A stretch of 64,000 nucleotides of DNA from CAZNKU01 sp045654805 (GTDB taxonomy: Bacteria; Bacillota; Clostridia; Monoglobales; Firm-18). The notes beneath the pieces were generated by a model. The model was not told the origin of the DNA. It saw nothing but the letters and a program-made list of their open reading frames with translations, and did no database searches. Shown here in pieces: positions 17,880-27,008 of this stretch. Every line of letters begins with the position of its first letter. Within the stretch, counting starts at the first letter, position 1. The stretch spans positions 4,705-68,704 of the forward strand of contig JAZOOD010000032.1 of assembly GCA_045654805.1 (NCBI GenBank), written 5' to 3'. The position numbers and the translations under genes were made by a program.

Positions 17880-18125
17880 ATTAATGACACTCCCTTTAGC
17901 AGTAGCGTTAATGTCCAAACACGTTTTGGGTGCGTATTTTTACGCCGCTGCATTGTTAAAATAATCGCAAATGCGTCAAGCATTAGCTGTGTTTTTGCCT
18001 CACATCGGAACCAAAAATCCGGCACCGAAAATTCTTTAAACCTAAAACAAGACAAATTTGTTGTTTTTTAGACGAAAGGTCGCAGGAATACTTTTGTATT
18101 TCAAGACCGACAACACCAAAAAACA
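17880..18125 (-). repeat. Structured intergenic element between ywiB-like gene and argS
   Basis: About 245 bases without a convincing gene. It is more GC-rich and more structured than other gaps in the window. Short perfect hairpins include GCGTA/TACGC (17932-17936 with 17941-17945) and AATGC/GCATT (17970-17974 with 17980-17984). A longer interrupted stem has GGTC (18078-18081) with GACC (18105-18108) and AATAC (18087-18091) with GTATT (18096-18100). A 62-codon frame spans it without a ribosome site and looks like a by-product. No T-box motif is present. It may be a dispersed repeat or a structured RNA. Confidence 0.4.
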
Positions 18126-18126
18126 G

Positions 18127-18579
18127 CTAATTTACTTGTTTTAGGCGTGTTCGGGCACTATCGCTACTGCTTACCTGCATTCGGAAATCATTTTTTCCTA
18201 CCAAATTATTATCTACATCTATACTGTAATCGGCGTATATTTCACCGCCGTTGTCATCAAGTTCAACTGTAACATTCCTTGCCCACACACCTACTGAAAT
18301 TGCACCGTACATTGTATCGTAACAACATATATGGTGCTGTCCTTTTTCAAATATAAGTTGTGTGTTGTTGGTACCAAACCTCATCATAGTGACTTTTTTA
18401 CCCTGTACTTTTACGGTTGTGGTAGTACCATCCATACCCGTAAGCTGTGATTCTTTATAAGTTATATAATATGAGTCACCTTTTTTATACATGCTACCTT
18501 CGGTTATAAGCTCTATTTTATCTTTTTCACCGTCATTTTCCTGTGTTCCCACAAGAGATATAATCACATCTTTTTTCAT
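18127..18579 (-). CDS. DUF1934 protein, YwiB-like
   Basis: 150 aa, the family length. It has a predicted small beta-barrel (calycin-like) fold: repeated strands such as YYITYKESQL, TTTVKVQGKKVTMMRFG, and a C-terminal YADYSIDVDN. The gene order before argS is the conserved Firmicute one. Function in the family is unknown. GGAGG lies eight bases before the ATG. Confidence 0.85.
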   Translation of the reverse strand: MKKDVIISLVGTQENDGEKDKIELITEGSMYKKGDSYYITYKESQLTGMDGTTTTVKVQGKKVTMMRFGTNNTQLIFEKGQHHICCYDTMYGAISVGVWARNVTVELDDNGGEIYADYSIDVDNNLVGKNDFRMQVSSSDSARTRLKQVN

Positions 18580-18648
18580 ATCTTTTCCTCCGTGAAATTA
18601 AAAGGCATATAACCAAAGGTAACTGCAAATTAATTTCTTTTTTGTTTA

Positions 18649-19029
18649 TTAAACCAAAGGACTTGGTCTCTGGATAAAGTGCAAAATGTTGCCTTCAGGG
18701 TCTCTGAAGAAGAATGTTCCAATACCTTTGTCGGAAATTTTTAGCGGAGTAACCACTTCAGCACCTGCAGCTAAAAGCTTGTCTGTCATTTCTTCAATAT
18801 TGTCTGTTGTAAGTGCGATATGTCTGATACCGCTTTCTGTTGTAGTGGTACTTCTTGGTTCTGTATCTGCAACACAGATTTCAATCATACTTTTATCAGG
18901 TGCAGCTACAAAATATGTACCTTTACCGTTGTCATATACGATTTCAAAATCGAATGTTTTGCAGTACCAATCTGCCAAAGCCTTAGTATCTTTCGCAAAA
19001 ATACCTACATGCTCAATACCTTTTACCAT
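18649..19029 (-). CDS. VOC-family (glyoxalase-like) metalloprotein
   Basis: 126 aa with two beta-alpha-beta-beta-beta halves. Probable metal ligands are His in GIEHVGIF (residue 6), Glu in MIEICV, His in IRHIALT and Glu in RDPEGNILHFIQ. It could be a lactoylglutathione lyase-like or methylmalonyl-CoA epimerase-like enzyme; the substrate cannot be read from sequence. AAGGAGG precedes the ATG. It is followed by the ywiB-like gene 70 bases on. Confidence 0.85.
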   Translation of the reverse strand: MVKGIEHVGIFAKDTKALADWYCKTFDFEIVYDNGKGTYFVAAPDKSMIEICVADTEPRSTTTTESGIRHIALTTDNIEEMTDKLLAAGAEVVTPLKISDKGIGTFFFRDPEGNILHFIQRPSPLV

Positions 19030-19116
19030 TTCTCATTACCTCCTTGATGATAATAATATTTCAAATTACATTGTAACAGATTTTTCGAAATATTTCAATA
19101 TAAATATTAAGGAAAT

Positions 19117-19572
19117 TTATTTTCCGTCTATTGCCTTCAAAAGAGCTCTGCAACCCTTAACCACATCTCTGTACGTATCTTCAAAATTACCCGTGTACCA
19201 TGGGTCAGCAACGTCACTGTCCAAACCCGTGAATTTCAGTAACTTGCACACCTTTCCCTGGCTGTCATCTCCTAAAATACGTAATGCATTACGTACATTT
19301 GCATTATCCATACATATAAGATAGTCATACTTATCATAATCTGACCTTTCAAGATGAACCGCACTCTTACCCTTACTGGATATTCCAAGTCGGTCAAGAA
19401 CGGCTTTTGTTCCGTAATGTACAGGATTTCCAATTTCTTCATAGCTGGTTGCAGAGGATGCTATGTAAAATTCTTCAGCCCTGCCCTGCTTTTCCACCAT
19501 ATCCTTTAGTATAAATTCTGCCATAGGGCTACGACATATATTGCCGTGACATATAAACATTATCCTTACCAT
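19117..19572 (-). CDS. Low-molecular-weight protein-tyrosine phosphatase
   Basis: 151 aa. The P-loop C-x5-R-S is at residues 8-15 (CHGNICRSP) and the general acid Asp is in DPWYTGNFEDTY near the C-terminus. It removes phosphate from Tyr, or perhaps Arg, residues. The start at 19572 has AGAGGTG just upstream; an earlier ATG does not. The gene is divergent from the radical SAM gene at 19652. Confidence 0.93.
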   Translation of the reverse strand: MVRIMFICHGNICRSPMAEFILKDMVEKQGRAEEFYIASSATSYEEIGNPVHYGTKAVLDRLGISSKGKSAVHLERSDYDKYDYLICMDNANVRNALRILGDDSQGKVCKLLKFTGLDSDVADPWYTGNFEDTYRDVVKGCRALLKAIDGK

Positions 19573-19651
19573 ATTTTCACCTCTGCTATATAATATCATA
19601 TTATTTTACAAATTTCAATTTGTATGTTATTATATCATAGAGGTGATAATT

Positions 19652-21238
19652 TTGAAAACTGTTTTAGTTGCCTTTAATGCCAGATTTTCACATTCTTCCC
19701 TGGCACTAAGATATATAAGAACGTATAATAAGGAAAAAAATATTGAAATTGCAGAGTATACCATAAATGACCATATAAGCCATTCATACGCATCATTGCT
19801 GAAAATGAATGCAGACGTATACTGTTTTTCAGTATACATATGGAATATTGAAATAACCCTTAAAGTTGCAGAAATGCTAAAAAAAGCAAAACCCGATACA
19901 ATAATCGTGTTTGGTGGTCCGGAATGTAGCTATTCACCTGATAAGCTTTTTGAAAATTACAAATTTATAGATTACATAATGCGCGGCGAGGGTGAAATCA
20001 TTGCAGGAAAGCTCATTGATGCACTTGAAAACAGAACTCCGGTTAATATAAAGGGTATTGCAACAAGAGAAAACCTTTCCAATATATCTGACTGTGTAAA
20101 TCTCGAAACCATAGACTTTCCTTATTCAGATATTGATTTCAGACAATTAAAAAACAGAATAATATATTTTGAAACCTCAAGAGGTTGCCCTTTTAACTGC
20201 TCGTACTGTCTTTCTTCCATTGAAAAAGGTATAAGATATTTCCCTATGGAATATGTAAAAACAGGCTTTGATACATTTTTCGAAAACAAAGTCCCCCTTG
20301 TAAAATTAATAGACCGTACTTTTAATTCAAACCCAAAACGTGCAATAGAAATCATACAATATATAATTAAAAATTCAAAATACACCAAGGTACATTTTGA
20401 AATTGACCCCGGCATATTAACAGACGAAATTATAGAGGTGCTTGCAACCGCCCCAAAGGATTTGTTCCAACTTGAAATGGGCATACAATCTGCAAACCCA
20501 GACACTTTAAAGGCGGTGAATAGAAATGAGGATTTAAAAAGGGTATGTGAAAATATACGCAAGCTGAAAAAAGCAGATAATATGCACATACATCTTGATT
20601 TAATTGCAGGTTTGCCTTTTGAAGATTATACATCATTTTCAAAATCTTTTAATTATGTATACTCTTTAAATCCAGATATGTTGCAATTGGGATTTTTAAA
20701 AGTGCTCCACGGTACACCCATAAAGGAAAATGCAGATATTATATATGCGGACTTTCCACCATACGAGGTGATATCCACAAAATGGATAACCGCAGAGGAA
20801 ATATGCAAACTAAAGCTTATTGATCAAGCTGTAGACAACTTGAACAATAGCGGGGCATTTAGACGTACATTGAATAAACTTATATCCAACAATGCCTTTG
20901 AGGTATTTGAAAAGATTTCAATTATATTCAACAGTAATAAAGTTCTTGGCAGATTTAACATTTATGAAGAACTGTATAAAATGTTTGGAAACGACATTTA
21001 TGAAGAACTGTGCCTCGACTTTTTAGAAAATGGCAAAAACAGACCTATGCCAAAATTTGCTTGTATTAAATATCCTACAAAATTCAAGAAAAACTGTGCA
21101 TCTATTTTAAATGAACTTAATATGTCCTTCGAAAATATACGTTTTGAACCAATCGGAGATAAAGTTTATATGGTGGATTACAAGAATAAAAAAATGTATG
21201 ATATGACAGAAAAATACAAAAAGAGTGCAGCAAAATAA
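19652..21238 (+). CDS. B12-binding radical SAM protein, DUF4080 type
   Basis: About 528 aa. Residues 1-130 form a cobalamin-binding-like Rossmann domain (VFGGPECS, IMRGEGE). The radical SAM motif CxxxCxxC is in RGCPFNCSYC near residue 180, followed by the TIM-barrel segments EMGIQSAN and HLDLIAGLPFED. The C-terminal part matches the DUF4080 pattern. The start is taken as TTG at 19652 because AGAGGTG lies six bases upstream; a GTG at 19643 overlaps that site. The substrate is unknown. Confidence 0.88.
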   Translation: MKTVLVAFNARFSHSSLALRYIRTYNKEKNIEIAEYTINDHISHSYASLLKMNADVYCFSVYIWNIEITLKVAEMLKKAKPDTIIVFGGPECSYSPDKLFENYKFIDYIMRGEGEIIAGKLIDALENRTPVNIKGIATRENLSNISDCVNLETIDFPYSDIDFRQLKNRIIYFETSRGCPFNCSYCLSSIEKGIRYFPMEYVKTGFDTFFENKVPLVKLIDRTFNSNPKRAIEIIQYIIKNSKYTKVHFEIDPGILTDEIIEVLATAPKDLFQLEMGIQSANPDTLKAVNRNEDLKRVCENIRKLKKADNMHIHLDLIAGLPFEDYTSFSKSFNYVYSLNPDMLQLGFLKVLHGTPIKENADIIYADFPPYEVISTKWITAEEICKLKLIDQAVDNLNNSGAFRRTLNKLISNNAFEVFEKISIIFNSNKVLGRFNIYEELYKMFGNDIYEELCLDFLENGKNRPMPKFACIKYPTKFKKNCASILNELNMSFENIRFEPIGDKVYMVDYKNKKMYDMTEKYKKSAAK

Positions 21239-21257
21239 AATTTATCTTGCTGCACTC
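21223..21257. terminator. Bidirectional terminator
   Basis: An 11-bp stem (21223-21233 with 21247-21257) lies between the convergent radical SAM and PAP2 genes, flanked by T-rich tails on both strands. The radical SAM stop codon falls in its loop. Confidence 0.85.
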
Positions 21258-21260
21258 CTT

Positions 21261-22142
21261 TTATGATTTTATCTCATTTATCTTTGTCAGTATAAATGGG
21301 TATAGAGCAACACACCAGAATATCAGTATAAAATTCTGTACATACATCATTGCATAAGTTTCCAAAAATAAATTTTCTAACATAAACTTTATAATCAGTA
21401 ATAAAACCAGCCCTACAATGGTTTTTAAAATATTAAATACCGTATTCCCAGCAGATACATATTTCACATAACGCCTTTCCAAAAACCATCCTGTTATAAA
21501 ACCGCCTATTGCACCTGCAATTTCAATACAATCAAATGAATACTCCATTAAATGATAACCGGGATAAGACTTTGTCAACGCATATATAACCATAAGTACG
21601 GAAATTACAAAGCCTGTAACCAAGGTTGCAAGGTCGTGTCTTTCACATATTTTATATATAGTTTCCGTTGCAAATATTATAAAAATGCCTATTATGAAAG
21701 AAACTGTAACATCCCATAGAGTATGAACTCTAAAATAGAGTCGTGACACACCTACCATTACAGCAAAAAATATGCATAAAATTTTAAATCCAACCCTGCC
21801 GAATCTTTTAGCCAGACATCCGAAAACCGTAACACCGCTTTGAGTGTGACCACTTGGGAAGGAATATCCCGTAGCGGTTTCAACAGCATAAGGCGACGGC
21901 TTTATTCTGCTATCCAACACCCACGGTCTTTGCACACAAAATACCAGCTTCAAAATTTGGTTTATCCCCATACCGAAGCAAAAAGCAAACCCTGTTTTAT
22001 GGGCAAACACCTTGTCGCCGCACCATGCAAGATAACAAAAGATAATCATTATAAAATACTGTTCCCCTATAAGAGTAAACATTTTAAAAATTACATCCAA
22101 AGCATTGTTAGATATACTTTGGAACCATAATAAAAGTTCCAT
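21261..22142 (-). CDS. PAP2-family membrane phosphatase
   Basis: 293 aa with about seven hydrophobic helices. The three PAP2 motifs are present: CVQRPWV (K/R-x6-RP type), GYSFPSGHTQSG, and SRLYFRVHTLWDV. Such enzymes dephosphorylate undecaprenyl pyrophosphate or phosphatidic acid and related lipids at the membrane. The start could be 22157; 22142 is preferred for the GGTGG upstream. A terminal stem shared with the convergent gene ends it. Confidence 0.9.
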   Translation of the reverse strand: MELLLWFQSISNNALDVIFKMFTLIGEQYFIMIIFCYLAWCGDKVFAHKTGFAFCFGMGINQILKLVFCVQRPWVLDSRIKPSPYAVETATGYSFPSGHTQSGVTVFGCLAKRFGRVGFKILCIFFAVMVGVSRLYFRVHTLWDVTVSFIIGIFIIFATETIYKICERHDLATLVTGFVISVLMVIYALTKSYPGYHLMEYSFDCIEIAGAIGGFITGWFLERRYVKYVSAGNTVFNILKTIVGLVLLLIIKFMLENLFLETYAMMYVQNFILIFWCVALYPFILTKINEIKS

Positions 22143-22189
22143 CAAACCACCAACCATATTAATCTATGTATAGTATTTTACTACAAATT

Positions 22190-23356
22190 TTATGCCTTTT
22201 CAAGAGCTGTCACCAAAAGTCCTATGTTATCCCCATAAATTTCATCAAATTGTTCCAAGGGTAAAGGGTTAGTACCTATCCCCGCTTCTATTGTGTAACC
22301 CGGCTTGTTATAAGCCTGTATAAACCAATCTTTATAACCCGCATATGAAGATTCCGCAGGTGTAATAGACAACATATAGCCTGACGCCTCCTCCAAAGCT
22401 CTGCCGATTGCATAAGAATTTTTAGGTGTATAATCAAGATACTTCCAATAAATCACCTTTCCCTGAGTATGATATGACAAAGTAAGTGCAAATTTATGCT
22501 GATTTGTAAAATTATAAACAGCAAGACTTTCCGGCTCTGAAAGTGGCTCTGTTCCAACAAAATCTCTTGGTGCAGGTGATATAAAACCAAGATTATATTT
22601 AATCTCCTTGGCTCTGTTCCAATTAGCGGGATAATTAAGATTAAGATCTACACCTGAAATATTTGCCTTCCACCCGTCGGGAAATGGTATCTGAGGATAG
22701 TTGCCACTTATGGAAAGTGCATTGTTATAGTACTCTCCTGCAGGCAGACCTCCGTTTACAAGATCCATTCCGTCAGGGTTTACACAGGCTACTATATAAA
22801 GGGTTTTGCTGTCATATAGTTCCTTTGCAGAACTTTCTGCTATGTTTTCACCGTTTTGATAAGCCTTTGCATACTGTTCTGCAAACTTCAACAGCAAAGG
22901 TGTGGTTATCCATTCATTGGCATGGTGTTCTGCATTGTAAAAAACCTCAACATCCCCTGTGCCAATTTTAATATAATACAAATCCTTTCCCATAACGCTC
23001 TTTCCTATGCTTCCGCTCTCCACAAAAGGATATCTGGCAACAATTCCTCTTACAATATATGAAACAAGCTCCCATACATATTTTATATTCGTAGGAACAA
23101 CGTCAAATTCAAAGGGCAAAACCTTCCCCTCTGTATTCGTAGTATAACCCAACAAATAAGGCTCCAGTAAGCTCCATGTCCTTTGTCCAACTATTCCATC
23201 TGCAGTCAGTTTATTTGTCAGTTGAAATTCCTTGACAACCTGTTCAAGATTTTCGTCAAAACCACCATTTATTTCCGTTTCATATCCGGCCCTTTGCAAA
23301 GCCAACTGAAGCATCTCTACCAAGGGACCTATTTCTCCTAATTTTAATGTTATCAT
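22190..23356 (-). CDS. M14 zinc carboxypeptidase with peptidoglycan-binding domain
   Basis: 388 aa. Residues 1-70 are a peptidoglycan_binding_1 domain (GEIGPLVEMLQLALQRAGY, DGIVGQRTWSLLEPYL). Residues 90-388 are a peptidase M14 domain: zinc ligands HxxE in AEHHANEW and His in LSYHTQGKVIYW, and the catalytic Glu in YTIEAGIGTNPL. The architecture is that of gamma-D-glutamyl-diamino acid endopeptidase I, which cuts stem peptides. No signal peptide is seen, as in the sporulation-linked members. Confidence 0.9.
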   Translation of the reverse strand: MITLKLGEIGPLVEMLQLALQRAGYETEINGGFDENLEQVVKEFQLTNKLTADGIVGQRTWSLLEPYLLGYTTNTEGKVLPFEFDVVPTNIKYVWELVSYIVRGIVARYPFVESGSIGKSVMGKDLYYIKIGTGDVEVFYNAEHHANEWITTPLLLKFAEQYAKAYQNGENIAESSAKELYDSKTLYIVACVNPDGMDLVNGGLPAGEYYNNALSISGNYPQIPFPDGWKANISGVDLNLNYPANWNRAKEIKYNLGFISPAPRDFVGTEPLSEPESLAVYNFTNQHKFALTLSYHTQGKVIYWKYLDYTPKNSYAIGRALEEASGYMLSITPAESSYAGYKDWFIQAYNKPGYTIEAGIGTNPLPLEQFDEIYGDNIGLLVTALEKA

Positions 23357-23430
23357 AAAATCACCTCTTTATATTTGATGATTAATGAATTTGTATTATG
23401 ATTTTTTATGTACTTTTTGTAATAAAATAC

Positions 23431-23459
23431 ATAAAAAAGAGACTGTTTAACAGTCTCTT
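23431..23459 (-). terminator. Terminator of the MATE gene
   Basis: AAGAGACTG pairs with CAGTCTCTT (23437-23445 with 23451-23459), loop TTTAA, followed on the minus strand by TTTTTT-rich sequence. It overlaps the end of the MATE gene. Confidence 0.8.
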
Positions 23460-24825
23460 ACCTTGCTTCTATTTTCTTAAGCCATTTGCCGCTTTTTAAT
23501 CTGAAAATACACCATATGCACTTGATAACCTGGTCAATATTCAATAAAGTGTATATCCAAAAAGATGACCAATGGAATACTAATCCTGCCAAAGCTCCCA
23601 ACGGAACGGACGCAACCCACAAGAACAAAATGTCTCCCACCATAAGAAACTTTGTATCTCCTCCGGCACGCAGTACACCTTTTGTAAGTATAGAACTTAC
23701 TGAACGGAATGCAATAATAAATATAATTGCATTCATAAGCTGGTCGGCTATAAGCTTTGCTTCATCTGATACCTGATAATAATTAATTACAGGTTTCTTT
23801 AGAATAAATATAATAAGTGCCGCTAAAAAGCCTATTAAAAAACCAATTATTGTAAATGTATATCCCTGCCTGTGGGCCTTTTTATAATCTCCCTCACCCA
23901 TAGTATGCCCTGTTATAATACCACTGGCATTACCTATGCCAACAGTCAATATACTACTTAATTGTTGTACCACCATAGTTACGGAATTAGCAGCAACAAA
24001 TGCCTGACCTATGCGGCCCATAACCATCGCAACCGCATTGTTCCCCAATCCAAGCAAACCATCACTTACCAAAACAGGAATACTGATTCGTATGTATTCA
24101 CCAAACATATCTTTACACTTCATCTTAAGGTCACGAAGTCTATAACCAATGCGTCCTTCAACAAAAAATAAATATCCGCATACAAAGCATATTTCAAAAA
24201 TTCTGGCAATCAGCGTACTTAGTGCCGCACCTGCAATTTCCATACGTGGTGCACCAAGGTTACCGAAAATAAATACCCAGTTAAAAAACACATTAATAAA
24301 AAAAGCACTTAACGAGGATATCAATGGTATTTTTACCTGTCCTATACTCCTTAAAATTACCGTAGTAGTAAGAGCAAAGCCCATACAGAAATATGTAGGT
24401 ATCATCCACCTGAGATATATTGCACCATAATGTATAATCTCCGCATCAGATGTATATATTCTCATAATACCTTCCGGAAACAAAATTGTCGCAACAGTAA
24501 ATACAGCTGCAAAACAAAAGCAAAATCTCAACATAATTGTCAATGCTTTTTTAAGAGAATTAAGTTCATTCATTCCCCAAAATCTTGATGTCAGTACAGA
24601 TGCACCCATACCGATACCCATACAACAAATCATAAATATATTTATAAATTGACTTGCCAGTGATGAAGCTGAAAGCTGTGCATCTCCCATACTGGAGAGC
24701 ATTACTGTATCCATAAGATTTATTCCAACAGTTATAAGAGACTGAGCAGATATAGGTATTGCTATTTTAAACATCTGCTTATACAAGCTTTTTGTCCCCA
24801 AATAATCTTTAATATTTGCGTTCAA
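23458..24825 (-). CDS. MATE-family efflux transporter
   Basis: 455 aa with about twelve hydrophobic helices in two repeats. The MATE pattern is visible in PISAQSLITVGINLMDTVMLSSMGDAQLSA (split over residues 24-53) and in the second half VANSVTMVVQQL. It exchanges Na+ or H+ for organic cations or drugs. The start codon is TTG at 24825 with AAGAAGGG upstream. It lies 19 bases after the NagD-like gene. Confidence 0.92.
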   Translation of the reverse strand: MNANIKDYLGTKSLYKQMFKIAIPISAQSLITVGINLMDTVMLSSMGDAQLSASSLASQFINIFMICCMGIGMGASVLTSRFWGMNELNSLKKALTIMLRFCFCFAAVFTVATILFPEGIMRIYTSDAEIIHYGAIYLRWMIPTYFCMGFALTTTVILRSIGQVKIPLISSLSAFFINVFFNWVFIFGNLGAPRMEIAGAALSTLIARIFEICFVCGYLFFVEGRIGYRLRDLKMKCKDMFGEYIRISIPVLVSDGLLGLGNNAVAMVMGRIGQAFVAANSVTMVVQQLSSILTVGIGNASGIITGHTMGEGDYKKAHRQGYTFTIIGFLIGFLAALIIFILKKPVINYYQVSDEAKLIADQLMNAIIFIIAFRSVSSILTKGVLRAGGDTKFLMVGDILFLWVASVPLGALAGLVFHWSSFWIYTLLNIDQVIKCIWCIFRLKSGKWLKKIEAR

Positions 24826-24844
24826 AATTAACCCTTCTTTTTCA

Positions 24845-25621
24845 TTATTTAATTAGTTCACCTACACCTGAGGCAATAAACTTCGGTCTATATGGAAACT
24901 TATCGATATCTTCAACTGATGTTACTCCGCTTAAAACAAGTACTGTATCAACATTAGACTCTATACCAGCGATAATATCAGTATCCATTCTGTCACCAAT
25001 AAACGCAATTTCATTACTATGACAATCCAGCTTATTCATACCATGTCTTAACATAAGGGGATTAGGCTTACCAACAAAATATGCCTTTTTACCTGTGGCA
25101 ATTTCTATAGGTGATATAAGAGACCCTGTTGCAGGTACAACTCCCTTTTCGGTAGGTCCGGTTACATCAGGATTTGTACCAATAAGCTTAGCACCCTTGT
25201 TTACAAGTTCTACTGCCTTTTCAATTTTTTCAAAGCTGTACGTTCTTGTTTCTGCTACAACTACATAATCAGGATTAACATCATTCATATAAATATTATG
25301 GTCATAAAGTGCTTTTGTAAGAGCAGCCTCTCCGATTACATAAGCCGTACAACCCGGATTTTGACTATGTAAAAATTCAGCAGTTGCCATAGCACTTGTA
25401 TAAAAATGGTCAGCAGAAACTCTAAGCCCCATTCTGTCAAGCTTCATACTAAGCTCGTGAGGTGTTTTTTCCGGACTGTTTGTAAGAAACACAAACTTTT
25501 TGTCATTATCAATCATCCAATTAACAAATTCCGTTACGCCATCAAGTATCTTATTGCCGTGATATATAACACCATCCATATCACATATAAAACCGTCTTT
25601 ATTTAAAACTTCTTTTATCAT
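24845..25621 (-). CDS. HAD-IIA phosphatase, NagD/AraL-like
   Basis: 258 aa. HAD motifs in order: DMDGV (nucleophile and acid Asp), LTNSP (motif II Thr/Ser), VGKPNP (motif III Lys) and IGDRMDTDI (motif IV). The large C2 cap between motifs II and III marks subclass IIA, which acts on sugar phosphates and nucleoside monophosphates. The start at 25621 is preferred because GGAGG lies seven bases upstream. Confidence 0.92.
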   Translation of the reverse strand: MIKEVLNKDGFICDMDGVIYHGNKILDGVTEFVNWMIDNDKKFVFLTNSPEKTPHELSMKLDRMGLRVSADHFYTSAMATAEFLHSQNPGCTAYVIGEAALTKALYDHNIYMNDVNPDYVVVAETRTYSFEKIEKAVELVNKGAKLIGTNPDVTGPTEKGVVPATGSLISPIEIATGKKAYFVGKPNPLMLRHGMNKLDCHSNEIAFIGDRMDTDIIAGIESNVDTVLVLSGVTSVEDIDKFPYRPKFIASGVGELIK

Positions 25622-25644
25622 AATCATTCCTCCCCTATAGAGAA

Positions 25645-25674
25645 ATATTACCATATTTTAAAGTATATTGTCAA
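25645..25674 (-). promoter_or_regulatory. Promoter of the NagD-like and MATE genes
   Basis: TTGACA (25669-25674) and TAATAT (25645-25650) with an 18-base spacer, about 25 bases before the NagD-like start codon. Confidence 0.65.
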
Positions 25675-25740
25675 ATTATATTCCCTAATATTTTGAATTA
25701 ATATAAAGCTCATACGATAATGTTATAATAAAAAAAGTCT

Positions 25741-25776
25741 AAAATGAAAAAGCAAAACGGATTTTTTCCGTTTTGC
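25741..25776 (-). terminator. Terminator of the hdr-flx-frd-transporter operon
   Basis: A 10-bp stem GCAAAACGGA/TCCGTTTTGC (25752-25761 with 25767-25776) is followed on the minus strand by TTTTTCATTTT. It lies 13 bases after the transporter stop codon. Confidence 0.9.
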
Positions 25777-25789
25777 CTCTTTATTTTAA

Positions 25790-26998
25790 TTAAAATAACA
25801 TTACCATTACTCTCGCCGCTATAACTATAGACACCAATGCAAGTGGATAAGTTGCTGCATAAGCACCGGCAACATCATCAGTACCTGTTACACTTATTAG
25901 TGTACCAAGTGCAGGGGTACTTGTCATACCGCCTGTAATTGAGCCCAAATTGTTGAATATGCTCAACTTAAATACATATTTAGCAACCAAAAATCCAACA
26001 ACCATTGGCAACATAGTAAGAATTACACCATAAATAAAATATTCAACTTTTACATTTTCAACAAAATTCATACCACCTGGAACACCTGCACCTATAAGGA
26101 ATAATACAAGACCAAGTTCTCTAAACATATTAAGAGATGCTTTGGAAATCTTGCAGTCTATAGGACCGATGTGACCGTAATGACCGATTATAAGACCCGC
26201 TACCAAAGTACCACCTGATGTTCCAAGTGAAAAGTTGATGCCGGGAATCTTAATAGAACCAATAATTACACCAAACGCAATAGCAAGGAAGAATGGGAAA
26301 AATCCCAAATCTTCAAGCTGAATTAGTTTTTTGCCGCTATCTTTTATATTTACTGCACTTATCTGTGTAAATTTTGCATTTTCTTCTTCAATGTTAACTT
26401 TAAATATTTTAGGCATAATTTGTACAAAAAGCACAACACCCAATACACCGAAAAGATAAGCTATGCCATAACCTGCAGTAGCAGCATTTGCGGCAACTTC
26501 TGAAGCCGCAACCTCTTTAGCAGCCGCAAGACCCGGAGTTGAAGTCAAAGCACCAGTTAAAATACCAATCATAAGGTTAATATCCGTATCTGTAACCTTT
26601 GCAATTATTAAAGCTGAGATTGCACCAACAGCTATTATAATAACTCCAAGGCAAAGGTATGAAACTGATTTTTTATTAAATGTTCTAAAAAATTTAGGTC
26701 CTGCAATCAAGCCAACAGCTGTTACAAACAAAGCTGTACCTATACTGGAGACAAGACTGAAAAGTGTTTTTGTGTTTTCACCCAAAAGCACAATTTCCTT
26801 ACCAAAAAGAGTAAATGAAGGAACATAGCTCAACAAAACACCATATGCAAGAGCTACAATTAAAACTCCGGCAGAGCCAAGGGATATCCCCTTGACTTTA
26901 ATACCGCCTAATAAATATCCCAATGTAGCTATTGTAAAAATTATAAATACAATGGAAAGCATTGAAGATATAACATCTGCTAAATACACTATTGTCAT
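25790..26998 (-). CDS. AspT/YidE-type membrane transporter
   Basis: 402 aa, about ten hydrophobic helices in two repeats, each holding the family loop: GALTSTPGLAAAKE in the first and GGMTSTPALGTLIS in the second, plus GAGVPGGMNF. Family members include the aspartate:alanine exchanger AspT; the central TrkA-C domains are absent or very short here. It is the last gene of the fumarate reductase operon, ten bases after frdA, which suggests transport of fumarate, succinate, aspartate or another C4 acid. That substrate assignment is inference. Confidence 0.8.
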   Translation of the reverse strand: MTIVYLADVISSMLSIVFIIFTIATLGYLLGGIKVKGISLGSAGVLIVALAYGVLLSYVPSFTLFGKEIVLLGENTKTLFSLVSSIGTALFVTAVGLIAGPKFFRTFNKKSVSYLCLGVIIIAVGAISALIIAKVTDTDINLMIGILTGALTSTPGLAAAKEVAASEVAANAATAGYGIAYLFGVLGVVLFVQIMPKIFKVNIEEENAKFTQISAVNIKDSGKKLIQLEDLGFFPFFLAIAFGVIIGSIKIPGINFSLGTSGGTLVAGLIIGHYGHIGPIDCKISKASLNMFRELGLVLFLIGAGVPGGMNFVENVKVEYFIYGVILTMLPMVVGFLVAKYVFKLSIFNNLGSITGGMTSTPALGTLISVTGTDDVAGAYAATYPLALVSIVIAARVMVMLF

Positions 26999-27008
26999 CT
27001 CCTATTAA

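Noticed and set aside
17867..18055. 62-codon frame upstream of argS
   Set aside because: It overlaps argS, has no ribosome site, and its sequence follows the hairpin-rich element, so it is probably a by-product.
17880..18125. T-box leader for argS
   Set aside because: The gap before argS has hairpins but lacks the T-box AGGGTGGNACCGCG motif and an adjacent terminator.
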